From the NCBI GenBank assembly GCA_021229015.1, contig CM037781.1, positions 66,404,656-66,468,655 on the forward strand: a stretch of DNA of 64,000 nucleotides, read 5' to 3'. The notes below the pieces were generated by a model that worked only from the letters and a program-made list of their open reading frames with translations, made no database searches and had not been told where the DNA came from. The position numbers and the translations under genes are program-made. The stretch is from Solen grandis. Taxonomy: Eukaryota > Mollusca > Bivalvia > Adapedonta > Solenidae. Positions 1-11,950 of this stretch are shown piece by piece (the stretch's first letter is position 1; the number at the start of each line of letters is the position of its first letter).

Positions 1-1039
1 TGTTTCGAACCTGTAATGAGCCCATGGTCCTTTATTGTCATAACATGGATTTGATCCCCTAAAAATAAGTCCTGCAGATGGTTGGCTTGTTTTCTGATTT
101 AGTCGATATTTAAACTTTTGAATGTTTGTATCTGAAATTTTAAATTCTAATCTATGTAAATAAACAATAAGGATGAAATACAAGCCCTGAATTTCCTCAC
201 CTTCACATAAAATCTATGTCATAACTAATTTAACCAGAATTTCTCCACTTTCTTGCTCAAGAGCATTGGTAAAAAATCCAGGAAAATTTGCTTTTCAGGG
301 CTTAAACCAGAGAATTAAAATTATTCAGCACAAATGCTTGCCTAATGAAGATAAAATGTAGCATGCAATGAAGGTAAAATGTAGCATGCAATGAAGATAA
401 AATGTAGCATGCAAAAACCAGATGGCTAGTTTAAAGGTCAAGGTCAATATCTGAGATCAAGGGTAAAAGTGAAATCCAATTTGCTTGTCTTCACAAAGGT
501 TTTGAGGATTTTTAACGTTAGTTGGCACCAAAATTTGCATTCTTAAGACGAACTTCACCTGCAGGATTCATTTTGCTAGCTCAAAGGCCAAGGTCATACA
601 GATCTCACTTTGTTAATTCTCCTGTATACAAAATTAATTCATAAGAGGATCTTAATCAATCTGACAATAATTTCATAGCCATGATTGCTTTCATTTAACA
701 TGAATCTTTCTTTTTTCTTCCATTAAAAAAGATCATGGACAATCAAGATATACTTTATTATTTATTGTAAATCAGATGGATTTGGTTGTTGCACTATATC
801 ATCAGGGGTTTCAATAAGACCCTAAATCAGGAATTTTTTAAAATTTCATGTCTGATTTTCAGGAATTTTCTTAAGACTTTACAGATTAAGTAGCATGTAT
901 TATGCACAATTCAAAATGTTTATATTCATCCATTACAAGTTTAAAATTTTTTATCTTAAAATTCCTTATGAGTTAACAATGCTGAAGTTGGCCCATCTGT
1001 CTATAACTTGGTACTTATGTCATGTAGATGAATGTTCCT
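1..1039. other. No gene recognised; AT-rich DNA
   Basis: I see no conserved reading frame here. The stretch holds a short 23-bp tandem repeat (345-414) and a GGTCAAGGTCA box near 437, a motif shared with several interspersed repeats in this window. It is probably old repeat or intergenic DNA. Confidence 0.5.
345..414 (+). repeat. Short tandem repeat, 23-bp unit, about 3 copies
   Basis: Three near-identical copies of a 23-bp unit follow one another. Each copy contains AAAATGTAGCATGCAATGAA; the middle copy has GGT where the others have GAT. Confidence 0.85.
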
Positions 1040-1043
1040 TTAA

Positions 1044-1277
1044 CCCTTTCCCTCATAGAGGACACCATGAAAAGACCTATGCGAACAGCATAAAACCAGA
1101 TCAGCCTGCGAGTAACTCGCAGGCTGATCAGGTTTTATGCTTTTCGCTGCTCCTCAGTGGTCTGGTAATGAGGATTTTACAATTAAATTTGGTAAGGTTT
1201 GAGTTTTGCTTTCTGCAGATCAGGCTTTATGTGGTACCTATTGAGTGCGTCAAAATGAGTCTATATGAGGGAAAGGG
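1044..1277 (+). mobile_element. piggyBac-type MITE, copy 1
   Basis: A 234-bp non-autonomous element with terminal inverted repeats that start CCCTTTCCCTCATA on the left and end with the reverse complement on the right. It is flanked by TTAA at 1040-1043 and a one-base variant, CTAA, at 1278-1281. TTAA target duplication with termini starting CCC is the pattern of the piggyBac superfamily. The centre is a 53-bp palindrome (1088-1140) with one mismatch pair and a core of GCCTGCGAGTAACTCGCAGGC. A second copy in inverse orientation lies at 40268-40499. A 128-codon open frame runs across it but resembles no protein. Confidence 0.85.
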
Positions 1278-1281
1278 CTAA

Positions 1282-1653
1282 TCATAAATGCAACTAAAAG
1301 GTAAGTCAATGTCGGGTGGGTAGGCCTCTACCATGTGTTTTGGGTTTTTCTTTTGTTCATTTTTAACTTTAAATAACACATTTTGATGATCCCTTAGTGC
1401 TTAGTGATGTAAAAATCAATAATTATCTGTAATAATATAAAAAAAATTATATAAATTCTTTAATATCCATTTATTATTGCCCTAATGTTGTGCATTAGTC
1501 TTTCATAAATATTGACAAGCAGTTACAAAGCTTAATGACTTATTGACTGATTACCTTGATTTGAATAAAAAGGGGAGATAAATTCTTTTCTACTCTTAAG
1601 AAAACATTACGATACGTGAATTTTACTTTTCTTTTCTTTAAATGTTTTTTTTA
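1282..1653. other. No gene recognised
   Basis: AT-rich sequence between two mobile elements. No reading frame or structure stands out. Confidence 0.5.
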
Positions 1654-3438
1654 TTAGCTCACCTGAGCACGAAGTGCTCAAGGTGGGCTATTGTGATCAC
1701 CTTTTGTCCGTCGTCTGTCGTCCGTGCGTGCGTGCGTCCGTCCGTCGTCAACAATTTGCTTTAAAGAACATCTCCTCCTGAACCGCTGAAGGGATTTTGA
1801 CCGAACTTCACAGGAATCATCCTTATGATGCCCTCTATCAAAGTTGTACAAATTATTCAGATTGGTTGAAAAAGTAGGTCACAGGAGCTAAAAATAGATT
1901 TTAAAAACTCAAACTTTGAAAATCTTCTTCTGCAAAACTGCAAGGCCTAGAGCTTAGATATTTGGTATGTAGCATCATCTTATGGGCCATTACCAAGATT
2001 GTACAAATCATAGCACTATGGTGATAAATGCCCCCGCACCAGGGTCACTTGTTTTACATAGAGTTATATAGGAAAATCTTTAAAAATCTTCTTCTATAAA
2101 TCCATAAGGCCTAGAGCTTAGATATTTGGTATGTAGCATCATCTAATGGTTCATTACCAAGATTGTTCAAATCATAGCCCTATGGTGATAAATGCCCCCG
2201 CACCAGGGGGTCACTTGTTTTACATAGAGTTATATAGGAAAATCTTAAAAAATCTTCTTCTGTGAATCCATAAGACCCAGAGCTTAGATATTTGGTATGT
2301 AGCATCATCTAATGGTTCATTACCAAGATTGTTCAAATCATAGCCCTATGGTGATAAATGACCCCGCACCAGGGGTCACTTGTTTTACATAGAGTTATAT
2401 AGGAAAATCTTAAAAAATCTTCTTCTGTAAATCCATAATGCCCAGAGCTTAGATATTTGGTATGTAGCATCATCTAATGGTTCATTACCAAGATTGTTCA
2501 AATCATAGCCCTATGGTGATAAATGACCCCGCACCAGGGGTCACTTGTTTTACAAGATTAATAGGAAAATCTTAAAAAATTTCTTCTTAAATCCAAAGCC
2601 GGCAGGGGTCACTTGTTTTACATAGATTTAAATAGGAAAATCATTAAAAATATTCTTCTATAAATCCAGAAGGCCTAGAGCTTAGATTTTTGGTATGTAG
2701 CATCATATAATGGTTCATTACCTCACTTGTTCAAATCATAGCCTTACGGTGATAAATGACCCCGCACCAGTGGTCACTTGTTTCACATAGAGTTACATAG
2801 GAAAAGACCTAGAGCTTAATCTATAGATTTGATGTGAAATATTGTCTAGTGGTCCGTACCCACATAATTCATATAGACCAATCATAAAAAAAATATTTTG
2901 CAATATTACTAGTTTGAGAGATTATGACTAGATAATGGTTAAAATTTGGCCCTTGATTGAATCACTTTTTACTTTAAATTACATACTTGATATATGTTTT
3001 ATATTAAAATCAGTATCTACGATTAAATAAAATGATAAAAAGACTGAGAGAATATATTGTGTCAATTGTATATTAAATAAAGGTTTTCTTTAAGAAAGAT
3101 ATGAAAGTACAGATAATCGTATTGTTGGTAATAAAAACACATTCGGTCGTTTTAGGTTATAATATTATTAACCAATGAAAAATTAGGAAACTATTCAGCC
3201 CTCCATTTCCGGTTTCAGTTTGGTAGGTATACGATTCTCTTCAGAAATTTCAACGAATTATCGAAGATCATTAATCTAATAGACCTAAAAAGCGATTGAA
3301 AAGTAGGTCGGTAGGTCAAATCTTAGAAAAACCTTGTTTACACACTGGAGGCCACAATTTTGATTCAATCTTCCTCAAACTTGGTCAGCACAAATGTCCT
3401 CAGGTGAGCGTCTTTAGGGCCATCTTGGCCCTCTTGTT
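1654..3438 (+). mobile_element. Hairpin-ended non-autonomous repeat (family A), copy 1
   Basis: The element opens with TTAGCTCACCTGAGCACGAA, which folds back on the following GTGCTCAAGGTGGGCTA. A GTCCGTCGTC/GTGCGTGCG-rich stretch and CAACAATTTGCTTTAAA follow. It closes with a second hairpin at about 3400-3430 (AGGGCCATCTTGGCCCT) followed by CTCTTGTTT. The same two ends recur at 12504-12939 and 33234-34412 and, reversed, at 10814-11592 and 20719-22177, which defines the family. There is no coding capacity, so it would depend on proteins supplied in trans. The interior is expanded by a tandem repeat at 1920-2800. Confidence 0.8.
1920..2800 (+). repeat. Internal tandem repeat of family A, unit about 165 bp, about 5 copies
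   Basis: The landmark CTTAGATATTTGGTATGTAG recurs near 1950, 2115, 2282, 2450 and, as a variant, 2680, at spacings near 165 bp. Each unit also carries a GGTGATAAATG(C/A)CCCCGCACCAGG segment and GTCACTTGTTTTACATAGAG. Later copies are more diverged and partly deleted around 2560-2640. The same units form a separate array inside the family A copy at 33234-34412. Confidence 0.85.
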
Positions 3439-4805
3439 TGAATTTTAAGTAAAAAAAATAAAAATTCCAAGCAGTTTTATTCTGATATTAATTAGTGATT
3501 TAACTTAAATTTGATTGGGGTAAGACATGAAAGCAAATGACAAACAGTTTGGTACCTGACCCAGTTTAAATTTGTCTGTCAGTCAGTGGACATATTTTGG
3601 GATTTTGAGGACGTATGATATGTCTGTCTGCTTTTTGAAACCCCTGATATATAATTTAAGTTTATACATACATGAAGTTTTGCAAGCATCATAGTTTATT
3701 CATATATCTTAGAAACCAGGCATGATTATTGACTTAATTATTTCATAGATTTATGATGTACAATTAATTCTTGAAATTGACAACAAACTTTGTAAATTAA
3801 GCTGTCAAAATCTTGTTTTAACTTTGTGTGCAAGTATCAGTTAATGTCATGTCCCACCATACACTTAATGTGCTAGGTTAAAACATTAAATAACTCTATA
3901 TGGAGATGCAGTCGTGTATATAGTCTGTATAAAGCACACAGATTTCACATTAACTCGGCATAGGAGTTGGATGCACATTTTATTTTACCGATATGAATTA
4001 AATGAAAATAATTTTACCTTTATTTGAGAAAGAAAGTCAATTTTTGACTTATCTTGAGTATTATTGACAGTTTGAAAAACACACTTCTTAACTCTTTCTT
4101 TTCTCCATCTCACTCTTGCAAGGTAATCTGCGTTAATTAGGGTTATTTCTACACCATAATGTTGATTTTATATTAAATGATATAATAAAATGTTTATCAA
4201 AAGTAAATTACCATGTTGTCGTTAACCTCATTTTTGTTACACCTGCATAGCATGGCAGACATAAAATAGGGATCAGTTGTCCAGCTTTGACATCAGCTTC
4301 TCACTTTTTTGTCCAGAATGTAACTTAAACACTATTTCATGACTTACTCCAAACTTGGAACATGTATACCTTATGAGATGTAGATGTGCAGTGCACAAGA
4401 ACCATAACTCTAGCTCATCTTATTCCTGCATTATCTCCCCTAGTTCATTATGTTTAAAAAAATGTCTGGTACATAATTTTAACACTGTTGCTTGGATTCA
4501 ATCCAAACCTGGAACATATATACCTGATGAAATACAGAAATGCAGTGCACAAGAACCATAACTCTAGCTCATCTAATTCTTGAACTACTCCTTTTAGTGG
4601 ATTTTTTTAAAAATGTCTGAAGTATAATTTCAATACTACATGGTGAATGCATTTCAAACTTAGAGCATGGCTACCTTATGAGGTGTTGAAGTGAAATACA
4701 TAGTAGTCCTAAATCTTGATTGTTTTACCCCTATCATAGCATGGCAAATAGGTAAGATCACTTTTATATGATGATGTTGGCCTCAAATAATTGTATATAT
4801 ACCTT
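3439..4805. other. No gene; contains a diverged 155-bp tandem duplication (about 4340-4640)
   Basis: No conserved frame is visible. From about 4340 a segment containing GTGCAGTGCACAAGAACCAT followed by AACTCTAGCTCATCT occurs twice, about 155 bp apart, with a weaker third copy around 4660. A 68-codon open frame crosses the duplication, but the repeat explains it. Confidence 0.6.
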
Positions 4806-5075
4806 GTTAGCTCACCAGAGCACAACAAGCTCAAAGTGAGCTAATCGGATCAAACTGTCTGTGTGCGTTGTCAACAATTTGCTTTAAATGACATCTCTGA
4901 AACCGCTGAGTAGAAATTGATGAAACTTAGCATGGATCATCCTTGGGTGAACCTCCACAAAATTTTCTAAATTAAACTTGATTCATGTTGAACTGGTTGC
5001 AATGGCAACCAACAGAATTTTACTTAAAACTTCAAAAATCATCTCTGAAACCAATGGTTAAAATTTAATTTCTTC
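4806..5075 (+). mobile_element. Family A fragment, broken by the RTE LINE
   Basis: It begins TTAGCTCACCAGAGCACAAC, followed by CAACAATTTGCTTTAAATGA, matching the start of family A. The similarity stops where the 3' end of the minus-strand LINE begins (CTTCTTCTTCTT at about 5081). The last bases before the LINE, CTCTGAAACCAATGGTTAAA, have relatives near 9845 and, more distantly, 8690. This suggests the LINE landed in an existing family A-like copy. Confidence 0.65.
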
Positions 5076-5847
5076 TTCTTCTTTAGTCGTTTGACGTCCG
5101 TGCTCCAGCATTCTGGGTTGGACGGTTTTCTATGGCTTTTCTCCATTTCTTTCTTTCTGTCGCATCCTCTAACTTAAGCTGTAAGCTTGTCAGGTCCTCC
5201 ATGATGGTGGCTTGCCAGGACTTCTTTGGCCAACCACTAGTCTCACCCCAAGAACATGCCAGTTGTCCTACACCTTCCTAACCCAATCGTCTTTGTCTTT
5301 CCTGACCACGTGACCAAACCATCCCAGGCGCCTTCTTTTCATGATGGCAGCAATGCTATCGATCCCAGTCAGCGTCAGCAGACTGCTCACACATCCTGGG
5401 TCCAGATATTTGTCTTATCATCCTACTCTCTGTTGTTGCCATCCTCCTTTCACTTTCAGTGGTCAGTGGCCAGGTTTCACTGCCATACATAATGCAGCTC
5501 CAGATGCAGCTGTTGTAAACACATCCCTTCATTTTCAGTGATGGACCTATGGAGGTAAGGAATGGGGCCAGTTCATGGAATTTCTTCCATCTGCTGCAAA
5601 TATGTGTAAATATAAGTAACGATATTGGGAGACTATCTCATATTTTATGCCATCTATCTCAACTGTCTTTCGGTCTCCTGCAGATTTTGTGGGACTTGCT
5701 GTTTGACCCCTACAGACTCTACATCTGAATTTGCTGGCAGCAGACAGACTCCCAACAACTCCACTTCATCTTTTGTGGGTCCACAAGTTGCACTGTGTGC
5801 AAAGGATACAGTTTGCACCCACTCCCCACACAGCACAAATCATAAAT

Positions 5848-6614
5848 TTAAGTCTTCCCGGTGTTGACTTTGCGGCTCAGGCAATTTGTCCATCCGGACA
5901 ATTTTTGCCTCAAGTCTGCCGTGTCTGACATCAAAGCTAGGTCATCTACATAAAGGACCTCCCAGGGAAGACCAGCCTTGGTTGAGTGCAACAGGACATC
6001 CATCACAAGGGCGAACAAGAGTGGACTAAGCACCAATCCCTGATGAACACCGAGCAGTCACGCCAGCATTTGTCCTGATCACTGCTTTCATCCTCATATA
6101 TTGCCATCACTGCACAGACAAGCCACTCTTGTATGCCTGCTTGTCTTAGGGCCCATCTAACTACCTCACGTGGGACTTTCTCAAGGTTCACAAATGCAAA
6201 GAACAACTCTTTCTTTTTGGCAAGATGTTTTTCTTGATGTTGTCTAGGGATGAAAATGGCATCTGTGGTAACTTAACCTGGCATGAATCCAAACTGCATA
6301 TCGTCAACCTTTACTTGCCCTCTAATTCTCTTTTCAAGAACTCTTTCATATAACTTCATAGGTTGTTCTAGAAGTTTTATATCTTTGTATGACCCACACT
6401 CAAGTGGATCACCTTTATTCTTGTACAAGGTGACAAGGATGCTTTTGGACCAATCTGATGGAATATGTCCCTCATCAATGATGGAGTTACAAAGGTCTGT
6501 CATCCACTGAAGCCCTATGTCTCCAGAGGCAGATAACATCTCTGTGACTATGCCAGAAGGTCCAGCTGCTTTTCCTAAGGAGCATTTTGTCAGTGTTTCC
6601 TTAAACTCTTCCAC
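5848..6614 (-). pseudogene. RTE reverse transcriptase domain (broken)
   Basis: The longest intact piece, 6614-6273, has KAAGPSGIVTEML, then VTLYKNKGDPLECGSYKDIK and ERVLEKRI, and ends DDMQFGFMPG, all typical of early RT blocks in RTE-like elements. The next frame, 6206-6003, has FFAFVNLEKVPREVVRWALR, in which the usual AFDxVPR segment has lost residues. The last, 6036-5848, has SPLLFALVMDVL and LYVDDLALM, in which the catalytic YADD is YVDD, followed by KVNTGKT. At least two frame changes separate the blocks, so no active enzyme can be made. Confidence 0.85.
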
Positions 6615-6619
6615 AAACA

Positions 6620-7939
6620 GCAGAGTTGTGGACCCTGAATGGGGGTGCTGTCAGTGATTCCATCCCAGGTGTATTCTCATTCATCAGCTTCTCCAAATAG
6701 CTCTTCCAGGCTTCCATCTTTTTGCCACCAAAGACAATCTGTCCCATTTCATCCCTTATGCCTACAAGCCCCGTGACTCTTGGCATTCTTTTGCCATCTG
6801 TTTGGCTATAGAAAATAAAGACATCTTTCCTCGCTCTGAGTTCAGGTCTTCTGCAAACTCCTGGGTCTTTTTCTCTTTAGCCTTCCACACTGCCTTCCTG
6901 GCATATAATCAGCTTTCGCTCCATCCTGGTGTTTCTATTTTGTATATAAATCTTGCTTCCTTTTGACAACTTCAGCAACTGTGCTGTTTTGCCACCATGT
7001 CTCCTTGTGTTTCTGTGCACCACATACTTCATCCGCAGTCTCAAGCCATGCCGCTTTCATGGTTACCCATTGAATTTCCACATTGGTAGCTTTCTTTACC
7101 ATTTCATTATTCCCCTGTATCTACATTCTGAATCTTTCCTTGAATTCCTCTTGTCTAAACTTTGCAGTCCTAAGCCGTGGCACATGTACCCACTTTAGCT
7201 TCTTAATGCCATCAATATTAATGTCCGCGATGACGGCGATGTTGCTGTACACACTCCAGTCCAGCTTTGACTTTCACATTCTTCACCATGTGACGATCCT
7301 TACTTCTGAACAGTACAAAGTCAATCTAACTACGGCTGTTGCACACCACCATGTCCTGTGCAAGGCCAAACTCAAGGATTAATTCCCTTCAGTGTTTCTC
7401 TTTCCATTACCCCGTTTCCATGGACACCTTCATATCCACTGGCATGTGCTCCTAAGTGACCGTCAAGGTCTCCACCTATGATTCTACATTCTTGTGACCA
7501 AGTTGTGCATGCATGTCCAGAAGTGATCTTTGTCCATCGATGATCTGCCATTTTGTGGTGCATAAGCAGTAATGAGATGTATTAACCTCTTTCCAATAAT
7601 GTGGCTAACCATCATTATCATGTCACTAACCGCATTACACATTGAATGATGTCAGCTAAAGCTTCTGAAATAAACATACCCATTCCTCCAGTACCATCTT
7701 CTTGCCCTGCCACACAAACTTGTACCTCGTGCCCTGTTCCCAAGCCAGCTCCTCTCCATCTAGTCTCCTGTACACAACAGATGTCGATCTTCCTCTCCTA
7801 CAAAGTCTGCCACCTCCCCTGATCTTCTGCTCATGCTGCCAATGTTCCATGTTGCAAACCTCAGTCTAGTCGCTTCTTCCTCAGCTGAAGTGTCACCATC
7901 ATTCTGTCTTCCCTGCACAATATCAGATCTATGACTCAT
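6620..7939 (-). pseudogene. RTE endonuclease domain (broken)
   Basis: From the ATG at 7939 the frame reads into RFATWNIGSMSRRSGEVADF, the typical opening of an AP-type (exonuclease/endonuclease/phosphatase) domain. Further on, KFVWQGK, then a frame giving ITAYAPQNGRSS (about 7570) and RIIGGDLDGHLGAHASGYEG (about 7490-7430) mark later endonuclease blocks. In intact elements this domain nicks target DNA to prime reverse transcription. Here the blocks lie in different frames with stops between them. Assignment rests on recalled family motifs. Confidence 0.75.
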
Positions 7940-10377
7940 GACAAGGTTAGTGTTTACTCACTTCATACTTTGATATATGTGTGCTTAGCCCACATCAACA
8001 GCAGGTTGCCTGTATTTGTCAATGTTTTTTCTTCCAACAAGGCATAGGTTTTGTGTAGACAAATATATTATACTGCCGGTATGGGTTCCTCCTGTTGCAG
8101 TTATTAGTATGCCTGCCCAGTCAAAACCATGGTCCCCGGCGTATTTTATTTCATTGCTATCGCCTAGCACAGTCTGCTAACAAGGCTTATACGCAGTATG
8201 GAGGTCCTGAGTGACAATAAATATTTATTTGCCATATCAAGGGCATACTGTTCTGGCATTAGGCAGTAACATTATTGGCTGGCATCGAGCATGTATGGTG
8301 CAATCCCTTAGCCAGTCCCCTTAATTAGCTCAGCCTGAGATGCTCAGTTAGCTTTTGGGATACTGAATGAGGCGTGTGTACAATGGTGAGGTTTACACAT
8401 GGCAAAGATCCACTTCCCCCGGTTCATTTTTGTCTGAGGAACTTGATACCCTTGCGATGGCAGGCTGGAAAGGCAGAGGTCTGAAAAAGTTTAACACAGA
8501 CACAATATGACCAACTTCCCACACTAGATTGCATTACATGAACCCTTACAAAAATGTGGGGACAAAATGTCACGTCATAGTCATCTAACATAATTGCTCT
8601 AAAATTAGTTACCACTATAAAAATGAAAACTTTCCCATGGGTCAAAGTTTCCTTGTGTATCTTTGAAACCTTTCGAAAATGTCATTCTCAAAAATGGTCA
8701 GATTGTAAATCATTTATCAAAAACTCTGCTGTCTTCCATTATGTGTTAACATAAAGCACCCTTGAATATAATCTTCTCATCTAGTTTTCTTATATATTAA
8801 CCTTTCAAAAAATTATAAAAAATATCTGTCTCTTGAAAAATGTTTACAACATAATCTCAATTTTTGCAACCTCACTTTCATACATTTTGTTAAGATTTTT
8901 GAACCCTCGAAATGGGCTCAGGATAAATTGGACAACTTAAAAATCTTTCATCGAAACATTTAGATTTGGTTACTGCGGAAAAAAAACCAAACTTTAAATA
9001 GTATTGAATTATTTTATAATACGCTATGAACCCTTGAAAGCGTGATCAAAAAAGGGTCATATGGTCCTCTTGTTTTTTCAATAGCTTAATTTTATATCCA
9101 AATCATTTCATACTGGTCTGATTGTTTTATGCTTTAACCCTTTCATGCAGGCAACGTGGAATGTCAGTTTGAAACAATTTGTTCCTAAGGACACACATTT
9201 TGATTCTTAGCCCAACTTGGCAATGTTTTATGATGATATTAGGAATGCCTGTTTTGGTGGGGTGGATGAAATCGTCATAGCAATTCTTTAAAAATCTTTT
9301 TAACTGCTGATGGATTTTGACCAAACTTGATGTTTGATTGAATCTTATGAGGTCAAATCCGAAAATTGTTTCACTATCATTTAATTTAGATCTTTTTAAT
9401 TTTTTTTTTTTCTTTTTTTTATTGATAAAAGTACAGTCACCAGAGCTAAAAATAGGTCCTGTAACATAGCAAATATTGAATCTATCTGCCAAGCTGGGAT
9501 CTGTTCAGGATAGAGTATCACAAGGTGGGTTGGTGTCGCATTTCTGTGAACCTCTCCAATTGTTTACATTCATAACCCATGGGTCAAAATTGCCCCACAA
9601 AGGGGGGAGACACATTGAGGTTTCACATAGACTTTATAGAACGAAGGAGGCCTGAAGGCCGCTGGAACGCTCACATGACACTACGTATATGGCAGGAAAA
9701 GAAACACACATACTTACAAAATTTGTGGACAAATGGACCTGCCCCATGGCATCCATAATTTATTTAGTTGATCCTTAAAATGAAGTCCTAGGGGGAAGTG
9801 TCCCATTGTGTACTCTATATAGGAAATTTCAAAATTCTTCTCTGAAACCAATGGTCAGAATTTAATTTCATTTATCATAAAACGGTCATGACTGTCTTCC
9901 ATAATTGCTAAAATAAAGTCAATCCCTTGAAATATAAATCACGTCTCATCTAGTTTTCTTAAATACTCTTTATAGAAAATTTAAAAAATTCTCTCCTTGA
10001 ACAAATGTTCAGAATTAATTCTCAATGTTTTGCACCTCAGCTTTCATACCATTATTGTGTAAGCATTTTTGATCCCTCGAAAATTGAGGCCTCCAGATAA
10101 TTGACTAACTTAAGAAATCTTTCTATCTGAAACTTTAATTTGGTTGCTGCTGGAAAAAAAACAGGTTAAATCAAGTGATTTGAATTATTTTAAATACGCT
10201 GATGTACTCTTGTGAGCGATCTAGGGCCATACGGCCCTCTTGTTTTTTCGATAGTTAACTTGTGGGTATAACCAAAATCAATTTCATAAGTGTTGATTGT
10301 TTTATGCTCATGCTTTCTGCGACAACTGCTGGAATGCAGGTGACACAAGTGTTCCGAGGAACACCCATCTAATTTTT
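7940..10377. mobile_element. Mosaic of family A fragments in both orientations
   Basis: No gene is visible. Family A end-like sequences occur in several places: a start-like TTAGCTCAGCCTGAGATGCT near 8326, plus-strand ends with CCTCTTGTTTTTTC near 9067 and 10232, and a reversed end-like AGGCCTGAAGGCC near 9650. Two stretches, about 8690-9080 and 9840-10240, are diverged copies of each other. Both contain a GTCTTCCAT/ATTATG-type segment and TTGAAATATAATC-like sequence. Boundaries of individual insertions cannot be fixed by eye, and part of 7940-8320 may be the LINE 5' untranslated region. Confidence 0.5.
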
Positions 10378-11950
10378 TAGCCCACCTGAGCAAAATGTGT
10401 TTATGGTGAGCTATTAGGATGGCCCTGTGTTTGGTGTGTGTCCATCTGACATCGTCAACAATTTCCTTTAAACATCCCTTCTTAACTGCTGATTGGATTT
10501 TGACCAAACTTTACTTGATTAATCATTATGAGGCCCTCTATCAAAATTGTTCATTTATTTATTTATTTATTTTTTTCTTTTTCTTTTTTGGATTGATTGA
10601 AAAAGTAGGTCACAGGAGCTAAAAATAGGTTTAAAAATGCAAAATTTGAAAATCTTCTGCAAAACTGCTAGGTCTAGAGTTTAGATATTTATTTATTTTG
10701 TTGTGTAGCATTTTCTAGTGAACCTCTTCCAAATTTGTTTATATCATAACCCTTGGGTAAAAATTTGCCCCGCCCCAGGGGGGGACACTTGATTTCACAT
10801 AGACTTATATAGGAACAAGAGGGCCATGAAGGCCCTGGAATCGCTCACATGAGGACCAGGTATTAGTGGGAGGAAAAGAAACAGCAAATATCTTAAGATT
10901 TGATGGAAAATGGACCCTGTCCCCCTGGCATCCATATTTTTCGATAGATCCAAATCAAATGCATGGTCTTGATGGAGAGTGACCCAGGGAATATCTGTGC
11001 TAAAAAAAAATGAAAACCAGCGAGTACTTTTGGATAAGAGGATTTTTCAAATTTGTACTTTATACATGTAAGGTAAACGGGCTCTGCCCTCTGGCAGCCA
11101 TGTTTATCGTCGGGTCCATTTAAATTTTACCTTCCTGGTAGGGAGTCACCCAAGAAACATCTGTGCAAAAAACAACAACTTTGAAATCCAATGAGTCCTT
11201 TTGGACAAGGAGGTATTTTCAAATTTGTACTATATAATATCAGCCATGCTTTTCGACAGATCCAAATAATTTTCACAATCTTGTTTGATTGAGTGTCCAA
11301 AGGAACATCTGTGCAAAAATTTATTAAAATCCAGTCAGTACTTTTGGACTAGAAGACTTTTGAAGTTTTCACATTTCCCCATTTTAATTGCCATGGCAAC
11401 AAGATTTTGGCATAGAATTTAACTCTTTGAACAACGTTGGAAGAAGACCAAGGAACTTTCTTGCATAGTTTTATGAAAATTGGCCCAGTAGTTTAGGAGG
11501 AGATGTAGATGAAGTTAAATGTTGACGGCGGTTTACGGACTCCGGACATTTATTGGTCACAAGAACTCACCTCTGGCAAAGGTGAGCTAAAACCTAGAAA
11601 AACCTTCACGTCAGAAACCGCAAGGCATGGAGTTTAGATATTTGGTGTGAAACGTGGCCTAGTGGACGTCTACTGAGTTTGTTCACGTCTTGGCCTGGGG
11701 TCAAAATTCGCCCGCCCCACGGATCACTTGATTTTACAGAATTGTATAGGAAAACTAGAATAGGATTATCTTCTTGTCTGAAATCTCAAGGCATAGAGTT
11801 TAGATATTCGGTATTAACATGGTTTAGTGGACACTATCTTTCCTTAAATATTTACCTTGAGGTCCAAATTGGTTGGATTTGTTTGATGGGTTTAACATCC
11901 CACCGACAGCATTATAGTCATTTGGAGACGATGTCTACTTGAGATAGATA
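10378..11950 (+). mobile_element. Family A copy interrupted by another family A copy
   Basis: It starts with TTAGCCCACCTGAGCAAAAT and CAACAATTTCCTTTAAA, and continues with the unit carrying GTTTAGATATTTATTT and CCCCGCCCCAGGG. At about 10813 it is cut by a reversed element. The unit sequence resumes at about 11593 with AAACCGCAAGGCATGGAGTTTAGATATTTGGTGTG-type segments. The downstream end around 11950 is not clear. Confidence 0.6.
10814..11592 (-). mobile_element. Family A copy nested inside another, reversed
   Basis: On the plus strand it starts AACAAGAGGGCCATGAAGGC and ends CAAAGGTGAGCTAAAA, the reverse complements of the family 3' and 5' ends. The interior repeats motifs such as ACCCAAGAAACATCTGTGCA and TTTTGGACAAGGAGG at intervals. 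Flanking sequence on both sides belongs to a plus-oriented family A copy, which shows the reversed element inserted as a unit of about 779 bp. Confidence 0.7.

Larger units (their letters stand above)
5075..7939 (-). mobile_element. RTE-like non-LTR retrotransposon, near full coding length but decayed
   Basis: Reading the minus strand, there is an endonuclease region (from about 7939), a reverse transcriptase (about 6800-5850) and a C-terminal tail ending in a frame that reads RKKWRKAIENRPTQNAGART and then an (AAG)n-type tail near 5081. Domain order, the short C-terminus and the simple-repeat tail fit RTE-clade LINEs, which encode EN plus RT in one protein. Stops and frameshifts break the frame in many places, so this copy is dead. 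The start at 7939 is the first ATG in frame with the endonuclease. Confidence 0.8.

Noticed and set aside
5256..5541. Plus-strand frames at 5256-5541, 6283-6510 and 6953-7382
   Set aside because: They are antisense shadows of the RTE LINE coding sequence.
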